Source: Fructobacillus parabroussonetiae (GTDB lineage Bacteria > Bacillota > Bacilli > Lactobacillales > Lactobacillaceae). From it: a DNA stretch of 64,000 nucleotides. The position numbers and the translations under genes were made by a program. This document shows positions 1 to 8,732 of the stretch, piece after piece. Positions within the stretch are counted from its first letter, which is position 1, and each line of letters begins with the position of its first letter. Where the stretch lies: contig NZ_JAAMFL010000007.1 in NCBI RefSeq assembly GCF_018437265.1, positions 62,001 through 126,000 of the forward strand. Reading direction: 5' to 3'. Under the pieces are notes generated by a model. It saw nothing but the letters and a program-made list of their open reading frames with translations, was not told the origin of the DNA and did no database searches.

Positions 1-1497
1 CAATTTAACATGCGGGAGATTAACACTTTCTTGACTTTTATCGGATAGTAGCTTAATCCCCATTGCTGCCAAAAGCAGAAGGAATGGGAACATTGGCATT
101 GCATACCGATCACGAACTTCCCAGAACAAAATATGAAAAGTAAAAACACCTACAATACTATAAGAAGAAAAAATGACAGTGTTAAAGACAAATGAATCTA
201 GCTTCTCTCGATTTTTTAGCACATAGAAAATAAAGAATGAAGAGACAGAAAGGACTAAGATATAAAACGGTTGGAAAATATTACCCAAAAATTCAGTCAA
301 TTCTCCAGCTTGCCATTCATACTTCAACAATGGCGGCTTCACTTGAAGACCACCCATGTCTTGATTTGACAGACCAAGTGAAAACATAAAGGCAATCTTT
401 TTCCATAAATGAATCACTGAACCTTTTACACCTAAAATTTTGATTCGATGTTTCAGTTCAGCATTAATTTTTTCTGTACGCTCTTTTTTGGGGAGGCCAC
501 TATACAGGAATGAATCTGGACCATCAATTTGTCCATGCGTATTCGGATTCCAAGACATGTTCACATATCGAACAGAGGGTGTTACTAAATCTGGCTTACT
601 AATGAAACCAGCATTTTTTTGCAATTGGTTAAAGCCTAACGTTCCAAATAGCGTGAACAGGACACCACCCAACACAAGCAGTGTTTTAGCTTTTTTCGAA
701 AAGCTTTTAGTAAAAATGATGGTTGCTAAAAGCGCAATTAAAATAATAATCGAGTTTTGTCGAATCGATACGGCCAAGGCTAAGGCAAGCATCATGATTA
801 AACCTTGAACAATCTGATTCTTCCCTCTCAAAGCCATTTGGAAACGAATAAAGCTGCCAATAACCACCATAATTAGCGATACAGCAACGACATCGTTGTA
901 CGGAAAAATAGCATAAAAGAAGATTGGTGCATAGAATAGGGTCACTAAAAGAAAAATGTTCGAAGTTTGATCATTAATCTTCTTTAGCGATCGATGCAGA
1001 TAGAAAATGCCCAAGTCCAGCATTAGCATCTGAATCCATGGATAGATACCAAAGTAATTGGTTATACCAATCAAAGACAAAGGCTTAAACAGCAATGACC
1101 ACCAGATGACAACATTGACATTATTCGGATAGATGTAAAAGTACTGGTACCATTCGTGAACGCCGTCGACTAATCGTCCGGCCATCGTCATAACATACCC
1201 AGTATCTGTATAAACTGGACGAGCAAAGGTTAATAAGAAAACAAGCTGACAAATTAGTGCTAGAAAGATTAGAAATAATACGAATACTTTTGCGTACTTA
1301 CTTTTTTTTACAAAAAAACTATACGACAAAACCGCAACGGCTGCTGCAGCACCTAAACGAAAAAATACGGGTAAAAAAGCACTTGTTGAGCCCGTCGGCA
1401 GCCCTGTGGGATATAGAATAATGGCTGAAACTAAAATAGACAGCAATGATACCAGGGTCAAAATAAGTATCATCGTTTTTGTATTAATACGCGACAT
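1..1497 (-). CDS. GT-C-type membrane glycosyltransferase, C-terminus outside window
   Basis: An open frame of 499 codons starts at an ATG at 1497 and runs off the left edge without a stop. The product is very hydrophobic with about ten membrane segments. An Asp in an early extracytoplasmic loop (residue 98, within YTDTGY) fits the GT-C fold, as in PMT-like enzymes that use polyprenyl-phosphate sugars. It starts 25 bases after the GT2 gene at 1523-2464. A GT2 enzyme of that type makes polyprenyl-phosphate sugar, so the pair may form a wall or polysaccharide side-chain glycosylation system. The acceptor cannot be seen. The exact family is inferred from topology and neighbours, not from a diagnostic motif. 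Confidence 0.7.
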   Translation of the reverse strand, partial: MSRINTKTMILILTLVSLLSILVSAIILYPTGLPTGSTSAFLPVFFRLGAAAAVAVLSYSFFVKKSKYAKVFVLFLIFLALICQLVFLLTFARPVYTDTGYVMTMAGRLVDGVHEWYQYFYIYPNNVNVVIWWSLLFKPLSLIGITNYFGIYPWIQMLMLDLGIFYLHRSLKKINDQTSNIFLLVTLFYAPIFFYAIFPYNDVVAVSLIMVVIGSFIRFQMALRGKNQIVQGLIMMLALALAVSIRQNSIIILIALLATIIFTKSFSKKAKTLLVLGGVLFTLFGTLGFNQLQKNAGFISKPDLVTPSVRYVNMSWNPNTHGQIDGPDSFLYSGLPKKERTEKINAELKHRIKILGVKGSVIHLWKKIAFMFSLGLSNQDMGGLQVKPPLLKYEWQAGELTEFLGNIFQPFYILVLSVSSFFIFYVLKNREKLDSFVFNTVIFSSYSIVGVFTFHILFWEVRDRYAMPMFPFLLLLAAMGIKLLSDKSQESVNLPHVKL

Positions 1498-1522
1498 TCT
1501 CTAATTCCTTTTTCTTGTGTTC

Positions 1523-2464
1523 TTATTTTTCTTCTTTAGCAATGTAAATTGGCCGTCGTTTTGTTTCCATGAAAATTGCCGCAATATAACGACCAATCAC
1601 ACCAAGGCTCAACATCTGAATCCCACCAATAAATAACATAATTGTGACCATTGAAGGCCACCCTGCAACTGAAGTATTTGAAATCAGTGCACGAATCACA
1701 ATGAACATTCCGGCCAGAATAGAAATTCCAAATGTGAACATTCCAAGGAATGTCACAATGGTCAATGGCATCGTTGAGAAGGAAACAATTCCTTCAATGG
1801 CATACTTGGTCAAGGACCAGAAAGACCAGGAAGTGTTTCCAGCAACACGTTCACGGTTTTCAAAGGGAATGTACTTGGTTTTAAAGCCAACCCATGTAAA
1901 GATTCCCTTTGAAAAACGTTGGTTTTCAGACATAGCCAAGATAGCGTTAACCATCTGACGAGTCATTACGCGGTAATCACGAGCCCCATCAACTAAATGC
2001 GTTTGAGAGATCTTGTTCATCCACTTGTAGAATTGCGCAGAGAACCAGGAACGGACCTTTGCCTCACCCTTGCGATCGGCACGACGAGTACCTACTGCAT
2101 CATAGTCCCCTGACTGAACTTCCTTTAGCATTTCGGGGAGCAGTTCCGGTGGGTCCTGCAAATCGACATCCATCACGGCAACATAGTCTCCAGTTGCCTG
2201 TTCAAGACCAGCATACAAGCCCGCTTCCTTACCGAAGTTACGGGAGAAGGAAACGTAGTGAACATGGGAATCTTTATCACTTAATTTACGCAAAATTGAG
2301 AGAGTAGAATCAGTCGAACCATCATCGATGAAATGGAAGTCAATCTCTGCCTTGACTTGGTTTTTAACATCTTGAATAGCTTGATAAAAAATATCAATCG
2401 TATCTTCCTCATTATGGACTGGTACAACTAGTGACAAGACCTCTGGTTTGTTTTCCGTTGGCAT
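1523..2464 (-). CDS. GT2 polyprenyl-phosphate glycosyltransferase (GtrB/DPM1-like)
   Basis: This 313-residue protein transfers a sugar from a nucleotide donor to undecaprenyl phosphate at the inner face of the membrane. The GT-A domain shows VVPVHNEE (residues 13-20), DDGSTDS (47-53) and MDVDLQDPPE with the metal-binding DxD near 99-101. Two C-terminal membrane helices follow at about 234-256 and 270-293. This layout is that of GtrB, CsbB and YkcC proteins. The next gene encodes a GT-C membrane protein that could use the lipid-linked sugar. The ATG at 2464 is preceded by AGGGAGAGGAAAC, a good ribosome binding site. The sugar cannot be predicted. Confidence 0.88.
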   Translation of the reverse strand: MPTENKPEVLSLVVPVHNEEDTIDIFYQAIQDVKNQVKAEIDFHFIDDGSTDSTLSILRKLSDKDSHVHYVSFSRNFGKEAGLYAGLEQATGDYVAVMDVDLQDPPELLPEMLKEVQSGDYDAVGTRRADRKGEAKVRSWFSAQFYKWMNKISQTHLVDGARDYRVMTRQMVNAILAMSENQRFSKGIFTWVGFKTKYIPFENRERVAGNTSWSFWSLTKYAIEGIVSFSTMPLTIVTFLGMFTFGISILAGMFIVIRALISNTSVAGWPSMVTIMLFIGGIQMLSLGVIGRYIAAIFMETKRRPIYIAKEEK

Positions 2465-2522
2465 AAGTTTCCTCTCCCTATAAATCTATGTACGGGCTCA
2501 TTAGAGCCCTTTTTATTATATC

Positions 2523-3713
2523 TTACTTCACTTCATCATGTGCAAAGTTGAAGTCATCATCAATACCGAATTCTTGACGAACCGTGTTCAAGGCATCGTT
2601 GAAGACTTGATCCATGTCGAAGTAACGGTACTTACCCAAACGACCACCAAACATCACTTCAGGGGCGTTTTCACGAGCTTCTTGGACGTACTTCTTGTAC
2701 AATTCCGTGTTCTTCTCGTTGTTAACTGGATAGTAAGCTTCCTTTGTGCGGTCCCAATCTTGTGGATATTCACGCGTGATGATGGTCTTACCTTCGTCAG
2801 CCAAACCATCGAAGTGACGCCATTCCATTTGACGGGTAAATGGTGTTTCGGCATCCGTGTAGTTGACAACGGCGTTCCCTTGGTAGTTGTCGGAATCAAT
2901 CGTTTCGGATTCAAAACGCAATGAACGGTATTCCAGTTCACCGTGCTTGTAATCAAAGAACTGGTCAATCATTCCCGTGTACAAAACCTTAGGGAATTCA
3001 GCCAAGAAGTCATCCTTGTGTTCGAAGAAGTCCGTGTTCGTCATCACATCAATCAAACCATCGGCACGCTCCACCATGTGTTCGAAAATTTGCGTGTAAC
3101 CACCAACAGGAATTCCTTGGTAACGGTGGTTAAAGTAGTTGTTGTCGTAGATGAAACGAACGGGCAAACGCTTGATAATGAAGGCAGGCAATTCGGTTGC
3201 CTTACGACCCCACTGCTTTTCCGTGTAACCCTTGATCAAGGCCTTGTAAATGTCCGTACCAATCAATGAAATGGCTTGTTCTTCCAAGTTACGTGGCTGA
3301 CGGTCGCCCAATTCCTTCAAAGCGGCAGCCTTTTGTTCTTCAATCTTGGCCTTGGCCTCGTCAGGTGTCTTCGTCCCCCACATTTGGTAGAAGGTGTTCA
3401 TGTTGAATGGCAAGTTAAAGAGCTTACCATTGTAGTTGGCAATCACTTGGTTTTGGAAACCGTTGAATTCAGCGAATTGACGAACGTAGTCCCAAACCAT
3501 CTTGTTGTCCGTGTGGAAGATGTGGGCCCCAAAATCGTGAACCGTGATTCCGTTTTCCACGTGAGTGTGGGTGTTTCCACCGATGAAAGCCCGCTTTTCG
3601 ACAACCAATGAACGCTTACCACGCTTAGCGGCTTCGTATGCAAAAGTCATACCGAAAGGTCCGGCACCAACAATCAAGTAATCATAGTTTTTTGTGTTAA
3701 ATTTATTAGCCAT
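2523..3713 (-). CDS. glf: UDP-galactopyranose mutase
   Basis: This flavoenzyme interconverts UDP-galactopyranose and UDP-galactofuranose in the cytoplasm, supplying galactofuranose for surface glycans. The 396-residue length is typical. The N-terminal FAD-binding motif is VGAGPFG (15-21), followed by VEKRAFIGGNTHT, the usual Glf signature. Conserved patches such as GYTEKQWGR and GGRLGKYRYFDM are visible. Its start overlaps the stop of the upstream DUF4422 gene by one base (TAATG), so the two are translationally coupled. Its presence in the cluster implies that the polysaccharide contains galactofuranose, which is an inference from the enzyme. Confidence 0.96.
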   Translation of the reverse strand: MANKFNTKNYDYLIVGAGPFGMTFAYEAAKRGKRSLVVEKRAFIGGNTHTHVENGITVHDFGAHIFHTDNKMVWDYVRQFAEFNGFQNQVIANYNGKLFNLPFNMNTFYQMWGTKTPDEAKAKIEEQKAAALKELGDRQPRNLEEQAISLIGTDIYKALIKGYTEKQWGRKATELPAFIIKRLPVRFIYDNNYFNHRYQGIPVGGYTQIFEHMVERADGLIDVMTNTDFFEHKDDFLAEFPKVLYTGMIDQFFDYKHGELEYRSLRFESETIDSDNYQGNAVVNYTDAETPFTRQMEWRHFDGLADEGKTIITREYPQDWDRTKEAYYPVNNEKNTELYKKYVQEARENAPEVMFGGRLGKYRYFDMDQVFNDALNTVRQEFGIDDDFNFAHDEVK

Positions 3714-4483
3714 TAGAAATGTACCTTTTTCTTTGAATTTGGGAAGAACTTACGCTTCAGGAACTGAGTCCCCTTATCAAGCCAATTTGTCTTCTCCAGC
3801 GAAACAACTGGTGCTTCCGTATAGGAATAACCACGGGTCATCAGCCAAGTGTCCATCAGACGCTCAGATAGAAAACCAAAGACCCGCAGGTCCTGCCCTT
3901 CGAGTACGGATAAATCCACCCGATCCTCGACTTTATTCAAAACCCCGAATAGGAAAGTCGCATAGTCGTTAAAGACCGCCTTCTTCATCACAAACATGTT
4001 GAAGAGATGGGCTTTCGTAGACTTTTCCATCTTCTGAAAGGCCGGATAAAAGTCCGGGAAATCCGTCTTAATCACATCTTCCATCACGAAGTATGGTTCG
4101 TTTGCATGAGCGTGCAAGTAGTGATTTCGTTGGTTTTCGATGAAGTAATTCCGTGCCTTTGGCAAGATGACATCATGGTCTCGCAGTAGATATTCCATCT
4201 GCGCCTTGGTTAAGCGGTCGCGTGTATCATGTGACTTTTTAGAGCCAAGATAACGACGGTAGTGCATCAGACCAATTACATTTGAATTGGCATGCTTCCA
4301 GGCCCAGTAGATGGCCGTCAGCTCATTGTAGTTCGGATTCTTCGCAGAAATGTTATCCCCTTGATCATCACGAAGGTAATTTTCAGGAACCTCATCTCGA
4401 AGAACAGACCCAACCATAATTGGTTGGTAGCATCCATCATCCGGAATGTCATATTTTTTGTGTGTGGCTACGTAAACGGTCAT
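3713..4483 (-). CDS. DUF4422 glycosyltransferase
   Basis: This 256-residue cytoplasmic protein belongs to the DUF4422 family, found in capsule and exopolysaccharide loci and thought to transfer sugars. The family signature GLMHYRRYL lies near residues 87-95. The N-terminal VYVATHKKYDIP and the early acidic and aromatic positions also match. The gene overlaps glf downstream by one base and meets the polymerase gene upstream by one base at 4483. Such tight coupling supports a role as one of the repeat-unit transferases. Donor and acceptor are unknown. It is the only dedicated cytoplasmic transferase of the repeat unit in this window, so others may lie further left. Confidence 0.8.
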   Translation of the reverse strand: MTVYVATHKKYDIPDDGCYQPIMVGSVLRDEVPENYLRDDQGDNISAKNPNYNELTAIYWAWKHANSNVIGLMHYRRYLGSKKSHDTRDRLTKAQMEYLLRDHDVILPKARNYFIENQRNHYLHAHANEPYFVMEDVIKTDFPDFYPAFQKMEKSTKAHLFNMFVMKKAVFNDYATFLFGVLNKVEDRVDLSVLEGQDLRVFGFLSERLMDTWLMTRGYSYTEAPVVSLEKTNWLDKGTQFLKRKFFPNSKKKVHF

Positions 4484-5865
4484 TACTTAAGCTCCTGTTC
4501 AACACGTAAGAGGTGTTCCCGATAAAAGAAAAACATTAATAAATAAGGCCAAAGATAAATGCGAATAATGAAGATCGATGAGAAAGCAATCATTATAATC
4601 ATCGTGATAAAGGCAATGTGCATGGTTCGATCCCATTTTTGATCGACCATCAAAACTTTTTGTTGGTTCAATCGATAAGTTTTTAAATATGATCGAGCAA
4701 CTAACTTGAACAACAAGAATAGTGCTGGAATCATGACAACCAAACCAAATGATGCGAACCATCCGAGCGACTCAGACAGAATGGGGAAACCATACTGAGA
4801 ATATACATGTTCATATTCAAAATTATGAGTAAACGCTTCCGGCATGTTTTGGATAATATAATAAGAGGTAAATCCTGTTCCAACACCAAAAAGAGGGTGT
4901 GCTAGGAAAGTAAGGGCCAAAGCAATCGTGCCACCAGTACGATTATCGGTCCCCTGCTTAGCGAATAGGAACTGATTTAGAGTACTATGAATGGCTGGTA
5001 TCGTTTCATAAGCAAGAATTAATCCAACAAAACTTACAAAAGCAATTGAAAGCACAGTCGCACGTATCTTCCCTTTCGACCATAGTAACCACAAAGCAAA
5101 GGCAACAACAACGGCAAAAATGCCAGTTGAGGTCCTTGCCAAAACAAGAACAGACATGACTAAAAAGGCAAAAATAAGGTTAATCAGCCAATTTCTTTGC
5201 TTCGCCCATTCCCAAAGTGAATAGTCGGAAACAGCTAAGGCAATCAATATCGGTAAATAAACAACACTAAGTTGATTGGCAAGATAAGAAGCTTCGGGTT
5301 CAAAGCCATTCACACGATTTAATGTGGTCACATACGAACCGTGAGAGTAAAAATTGTACCCACTATGAGCCTGCCAATGGCTCTCAAACAAAGAAGCAAT
5401 CCCGTTCACATAACTCTTTAACGTTTGAACATGAAAAGTTACAAGAACTTGAGGAAAGATCACTAACAATAAGTAAATTGTTAAACCAATTAAGGCAGAT
5501 TTAATCAATTTCTTTTCATCTTCTTCAGTCATAACACAAACACGAATAACTGCCCAAGCGATATAAATTGCAATTGTCCAACCCGCTAAATTCAATGGTG
5601 AATGAAGCAGTCCCCATGTCACTTTGTTCTCACCAACTTGACTATAGGAATACAGCATTACTACCAATTGTTCAATCCAAACAAAGGCGGAAATCAAAAT
5701 AGCTTTTTTAGAAGGAATAATTCGCTTAATTCGGTCAGGATGACAAAATAATTGATAAAAAATCGTACAGACAAAAAAAGGAAATGCAACCATTGTCAAA
5801 GGCTCAGCCAATGAATAGGTATACATTTTCGAAAAAAATGTAATTGGTAGAAGAAAATTCACCAT
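4483..5865 (-). CDS. Wzy-like polysaccharide polymerase
   Basis: The 460-residue product has about 11 membrane segments and one large extracytoplasmic loop (roughly residues 330-385, between the TGGTIALALTF segment and the FASFGLVVM helix). This is the usual topology of O-antigen-ligase or Wzy polymerases, which join lipid-linked repeat units outside the membrane. Wzy proteins share little sequence, so the call rests on topology, length and position between a DUF4422 transferase and a Wzz-like gene, with Wzx and a priming transferase upstream. It starts ten bases after the Wzz-like gene ends, in the same transcription unit. Confidence 0.75.
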   Translation of the reverse strand: MVNFLLPITFFSKMYTYSLAEPLTMVAFPFFVCTIFYQLFCHPDRIKRIIPSKKAILISAFVWIEQLVVMLYSYSQVGENKVTWGLLHSPLNLAGWTIAIYIAWAVIRVCVMTEEDEKKLIKSALIGLTIYLLLVIFPQVLVTFHVQTLKSYVNGIASLFESHWQAHSGYNFYSHGSYVTTLNRVNGFEPEASYLANQLSVVYLPILIALAVSDYSLWEWAKQRNWLINLIFAFLVMSVLVLARTSTGIFAVVVAFALWLLWSKGKIRATVLSIAFVSFVGLILAYETIPAIHSTLNQFLFAKQGTDNRTGGTIALALTFLAHPLFGVGTGFTSYYIIQNMPEAFTHNFEYEHVYSQYGFPILSESLGWFASFGLVVMIPALFLLFKLVARSYLKTYRLNQQKVLMVDQKWDRTMHIAFITMIIMIAFSSIFIIRIYLWPYLLMFFFYREHLLRVEQELK

Positions 5866-5874
5866 TTTTATTTC

Positions 5875-6513
5875 TTACCCTTGCTTTTTCAGCTTCAAAT
5901 AATTATTCTGGATTCCCACAATCATAATTCCAAAGGATGACAAAACAAAACCGATAACAGCACCAAACAACGTCAACTTCTTTTTATTTTTCATTCCAAA
6001 GGTTGTCACATCGGATCCTGACGCTTTGGACAGCAATGTTGGTTGACCCATGTCTGGATAAAGTTTTGGTGCTTCCTCGACAAAGGCTTCAGCGTATGTA
6101 TTCGAAAGCGTCTTTGCTTTTGAAGTATCGGCCCCACTTGCCTTAAAAGACAGCATCAAAGTATCAGAAGGATTATCAACCGTGATTGAAGAAGCAATTT
6201 CCCCTTTTGTCATTTTAAATGGTAATTTATCTTCAGCTACTGTTAGAACTGCATCATCCATTGCCAATTTCTTATATGTAGGAATTAATGATTTATCAGC
6301 GGTAACCCGAGAACTCGGATCCTTCACATCTGTATTATTTTTTGCAATTAAAACCAAGCGGCTAGTTGAAAAATTCGTGCTCGTTTTGGCAGATTTCGCA
6401 TAGAAGAAGCCCACTGCGCCAAAAATGACCATCGCTAAAATAATGACCCAGCTATATCGTAAGAAGCGTTTCATCAAATCTTTCAAAGTAAATTCCATTT
6501 TCCTAGTCTCCAT
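5875..6513 (-). CDS. Wzz-like chain-length determinant
   Basis: This 212-residue protein has the Wzz layout: a short cytoplasmic start (METRKMEFTLKDLMKRF), a membrane helix at about 18-36, a mainly extracytoplasmic domain and a second helix at about 182-200. It should set the length of chains made by the Wzy-like protein. In Firmicutes it is normally controlled by a tyrosine kinase and phosphatase encoded beside it, and none is present here. The start overlaps the stop of the priming transferase gene (TAATG). The C-terminus ends in a short basic tail with no kinase-type Walker motif, so it is not a fused kinase. Confidence 0.85.
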   Translation of the reverse strand: METRKMEFTLKDLMKRFLRYSWVIILAMVIFGAVGFFYAKSAKTSTNFSTSRLVLIAKNNTDVKDPSSRVTADKSLIPTYKKLAMDDAVLTVAEDKLPFKMTKGEIASSITVDNPSDTLMLSFKASGADTSKAKTLSNTYAEAFVEEAPKLYPDMGQPTLLSKASGSDVTTFGMKNKKKLTLFGAVIGFVLSSFGIMIVGIQNNYLKLKKQG

Positions 6514-7145
6514 TAGTAGGCACCATCGCCTTTAAAAATTGCAATAACCGTCATAAACAGTATTTTAAAATCTAAGCCTAGATTGGCTTCATCGACATAG
6601 TCCAGTTCAATTTGTGCTCTTTCAGGGTAACCAATGTTTGAACGCCCTGAAGCTTGCCACAAACCAAAGACGCCGGGCTTTGCTGAAAGAAACTTATCAA
6701 TTCGATCTTGACTACCATACTCAATCAATTCTTTCTCAACAACTGGTCGAGGTCCAATAATGGACATATTACCTCTAAGTGTATTCCAAAACTGTGGTAA
6801 TTCATCTAATGAAGTCCGTCGTAAGATTGCCCCAACTTTAGTAATCCGCGGATCTTCTTTCGTTGGCAACTTATAGCCGTTATCGACAAATTTCTGATAC
6901 AAGTTCTGGTTTGAACGCAAAATTTCATCTGCATTGTCAACCATTGATTGAAATTTATAAATTTTAAAATGTTTTCCGCCCTGGCCAACCCGGTCCTGGC
7001 TATAAAAGATATGCGACGTCCCTTTCGAAAGTTTAATCCAAATCGCAATAACTATAAAAATTGGTGAGAAAACAACAAGAGCCACCAATGAGACGACAAT
7101 ATCTAATAAACGTTTGGGAAGACGATAGAACAAGAGCTTTTTCAA
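6513..7145 (-). CDS. Priming undecaprenyl-phosphate sugar-1-phosphate transferase
   Basis: This enzyme starts repeat-unit synthesis by moving a sugar-1-phosphate to undecaprenyl phosphate. Family motifs are YKFQSM, the DPRITK region, RRTSLDELPQFWN, GNMSIIGPRP and the terminal KGDGAY. One N-terminal helix (RLLDIVVSLVALVVFSPIF) anchors it, as in the short catalytic form. An upstream GTG at 7178 is in frame but has no ribosome binding site. A TTG at 7145 has GGAGG (7154-7158) eight bases ahead and gives the usual family N-terminus of 210 residues, so I prefer it. An extended -10 element at 7187-7195 suggests that this gene also has its own promoter. Confidence 0.9.
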   Translation of the reverse strand: MKKLLFYRLPKRLLDIVVSLVALVVFSPIFIVIAIWIKLSKGTSHIFYSQDRVGQGGKHFKIYKFQSMVDNADEILRSNQNLYQKFVDNGYKLPTKEDPRITKVGAILRRTSLDELPQFWNTLRGNMSIIGPRPVVEKELIEYGSQDRIDKFLSAKPGVFGLWQASGRSNIGYPERAQIELDYVDEANLGLDFKILFMTVIAIFKGDGAY

Positions 7146-7186
7146 TGCCCCATCCTCCAATATTTTTAATTTGTTCACAACGATTA

Positions 7187-7195
7187 ATTATACCA
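7187..7195 (-). promoter_or_regulatory. Extended -10 promoter ahead of the priming transferase
   Basis: On the minus strand the gap between the flippase and the priming transferase holds TGGTATAAT, an extended -10 element. The -35 position (TTTCGG) is poor. It would let the five downstream polysaccharide genes be transcribed apart from the flippase gene. If it is used, the GTG at 7178 would have almost no leader, which favours the TTG start at 7145. Confidence 0.45.
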
Positions 7196-7206
7196 GAAAG
7201 CCTGAC

Positions 7207-8667
7207 TTACCGAAAGAATCCGCGGTTTAAGACGCGCTTAAGAATTGGTGCTCGTAGTATCCATAAAGCCATCAGATAAACAAAAATCCCGATTAACCCT
7301 TCTACTGCCGTCGAGATAATGCCAATGCCGTGGGTATCCACATATGCAATGACGCTAATGTACATGACCAATGCCGCTAAAAGATACCGCCAAATACCAG
7401 TGAAGTGTTTGCTTACAGGCATATCTTCGCGAGTCACAACCAACTGGTATAAAATAACCGCTAGTTCAGACAAGGCCGTTGCGATGGCCGCACCTTCAAC
7501 TCCCCATAGGAAGATAAAGAAGAAATTAAGGACTACATTTAATAGCGCACCAAAGGTAACCGACCAAGTATAATCGTGCAATCGTTTTGTCGGAATCAAA
7601 AACTGATTACCGATAACGTTGGACCAACCGATAAAGATAATGATTGGGGTTAATAATACAAGGGCGCTACCAACCTGGCCCCATGATTGACCCAAAAACC
7701 AAAGCATGGCCGTTGGACCAATGGCCGCAATTCCAGCAGCAAGAGGAATCGCAATGGCAGAAACGAAATCCATGGATGAATGAATTGCCTTTTTCATTTG
7801 ATCATGTTCCCCGGCAGCATAATGAGCCGACATACGTGGCAACATAACCAGACCAACTGATGTAACCAAGGCCAAACAAACCTTAATAATCTTATCCGCA
7901 TTATCATAGATACCAGATGATGCCGTCGATCCGGTAATAAACGGCAGCATCGTCTTATTTAACTGCAAATATATTTGTGTGGCAATTGTCGGCAAGAACA
8001 TTAGGAATACGGGTTTCCAATGTAAATTCAATTCAAGTGAGGAAAACTTTGGTAATTTAAATTTACCAATCAGGTAAAACCACATTGATAAGTTACCAAT
8101 GACTTGAGAAATAGCCAGTAAAAGAATGTATGCACCAACGTCACTGGGAGCCTTCACTAAAATAAAAATCAGAACAGTCATTAATAGCTTAATAAACATA
8201 TTCCGTAGAACGGTTTTTTTGAAGTCTTCTAATCCCATAAAATACCATGAGATATCAACGATTCCAGAAAAAATGACCCAGATTTGATACCAAAGGAAAA
8301 GTTCATTATTGTGAATTCGCGAATTCAGAACGCCTCCACCATAAATAAAGGCGACATACATTGCAATAGCCGCTAATCCAGCAATAAAATGAATCGTCTG
8401 AATTTCCCAAAACTTCTTTTGACGTAGTTCTACATCATTACGAACATATGCGATTTCACGTGAACCATAGGTCACAATTCCAAGAGAAGCAATCAACAGA
8501 AAATAAGTTACTAAGGAATTAGTCCAGGAAGCAATTCCAACTGCTTCTTTTCCTAAGACACGTGCGAGATAGGGAAGTGTGATGATTGGGACAATGATAT
8601 TTAGCAACTGGTACGCTGCGTTGTATAAATAATTTTTGGCTACCTGCATAAAACTTTTTCCAATCAT
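7207..8667 (-). CDS. Wzx-like polysaccharide flippase
   Basis: The 486-residue product has 12-14 membrane segments and the typical N-terminus of Firmicute repeat-unit flippases (KNYLYNAAYQLLNIIVPIITLP written in parts: KNYLYNAAYQ, LLNIIVPIITLP). It belongs to the MATE/MVF-related polysaccharide transport family and should move the lipid-linked unit across the membrane to the Wzy polymerase. It is the first gene of the polysaccharide block. An in-frame ATG at 8649 is an alternative start that begins closer to the conserved region. The gene follows directly after the levansucrase terminator at 8701-8725. Confidence 0.9.
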   Translation of the reverse strand: MIGKSFMQVAKNYLYNAAYQLLNIIVPIITLPYLARVLGKEAVGIASWTNSLVTYFLLIASLGIVTYGSREIAYVRNDVELRQKKFWEIQTIHFIAGLAAIAMYVAFIYGGGVLNSRIHNNELFLWYQIWVIFSGIVDISWYFMGLEDFKKTVLRNMFIKLLMTVLIFILVKAPSDVGAYILLLAISQVIGNLSMWFYLIGKFKLPKFSSLELNLHWKPVFLMFLPTIATQIYLQLNKTMLPFITGSTASSGIYDNADKIIKVCLALVTSVGLVMLPRMSAHYAAGEHDQMKKAIHSSMDFVSAIAIPLAAGIAAIGPTAMLWFLGQSWGQVGSALVLLTPIIIFIGWSNVIGNQFLIPTKRLHDYTWSVTFGALLNVVLNFFFIFLWGVEGAAIATALSELAVILYQLVVTREDMPVSKHFTGIWRYLLAALVMYISVIAYVDTHGIGIISTAVEGLIGIFVYLMALWILRAPILKRVLNRGFFR

Positions 8668-8691
8668 ATTAATTAAATTTTTACTATTCCA

Positions 8692-8697
8692 ATTATA
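8692..8697 (-). promoter_or_regulatory. -10 box for the polysaccharide operon
   Basis: A perfect TATAAT on the minus strand lies about 25 bases upstream of the flippase start, just after the levansucrase terminator. No good -35 is visible because that position falls inside the terminator stem. Confidence 0.4.
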
Positions 8698-8700
8698 ATA

Positions 8701-8725
8701 AAAAAAACGATATTAAATCGTTTTT
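8701..8725 (-). terminator. Terminator of levansucrase gene
   Basis: A nine-base inverted repeat (AAAAACGAT / ATCGTTTTT) with a five-base loop is followed on the minus strand by a T run. It lies just after the levansucrase stop and separates it from the polysaccharide operon. Confidence 0.75.
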
Positions 8726-8732
8726 CAAACTA

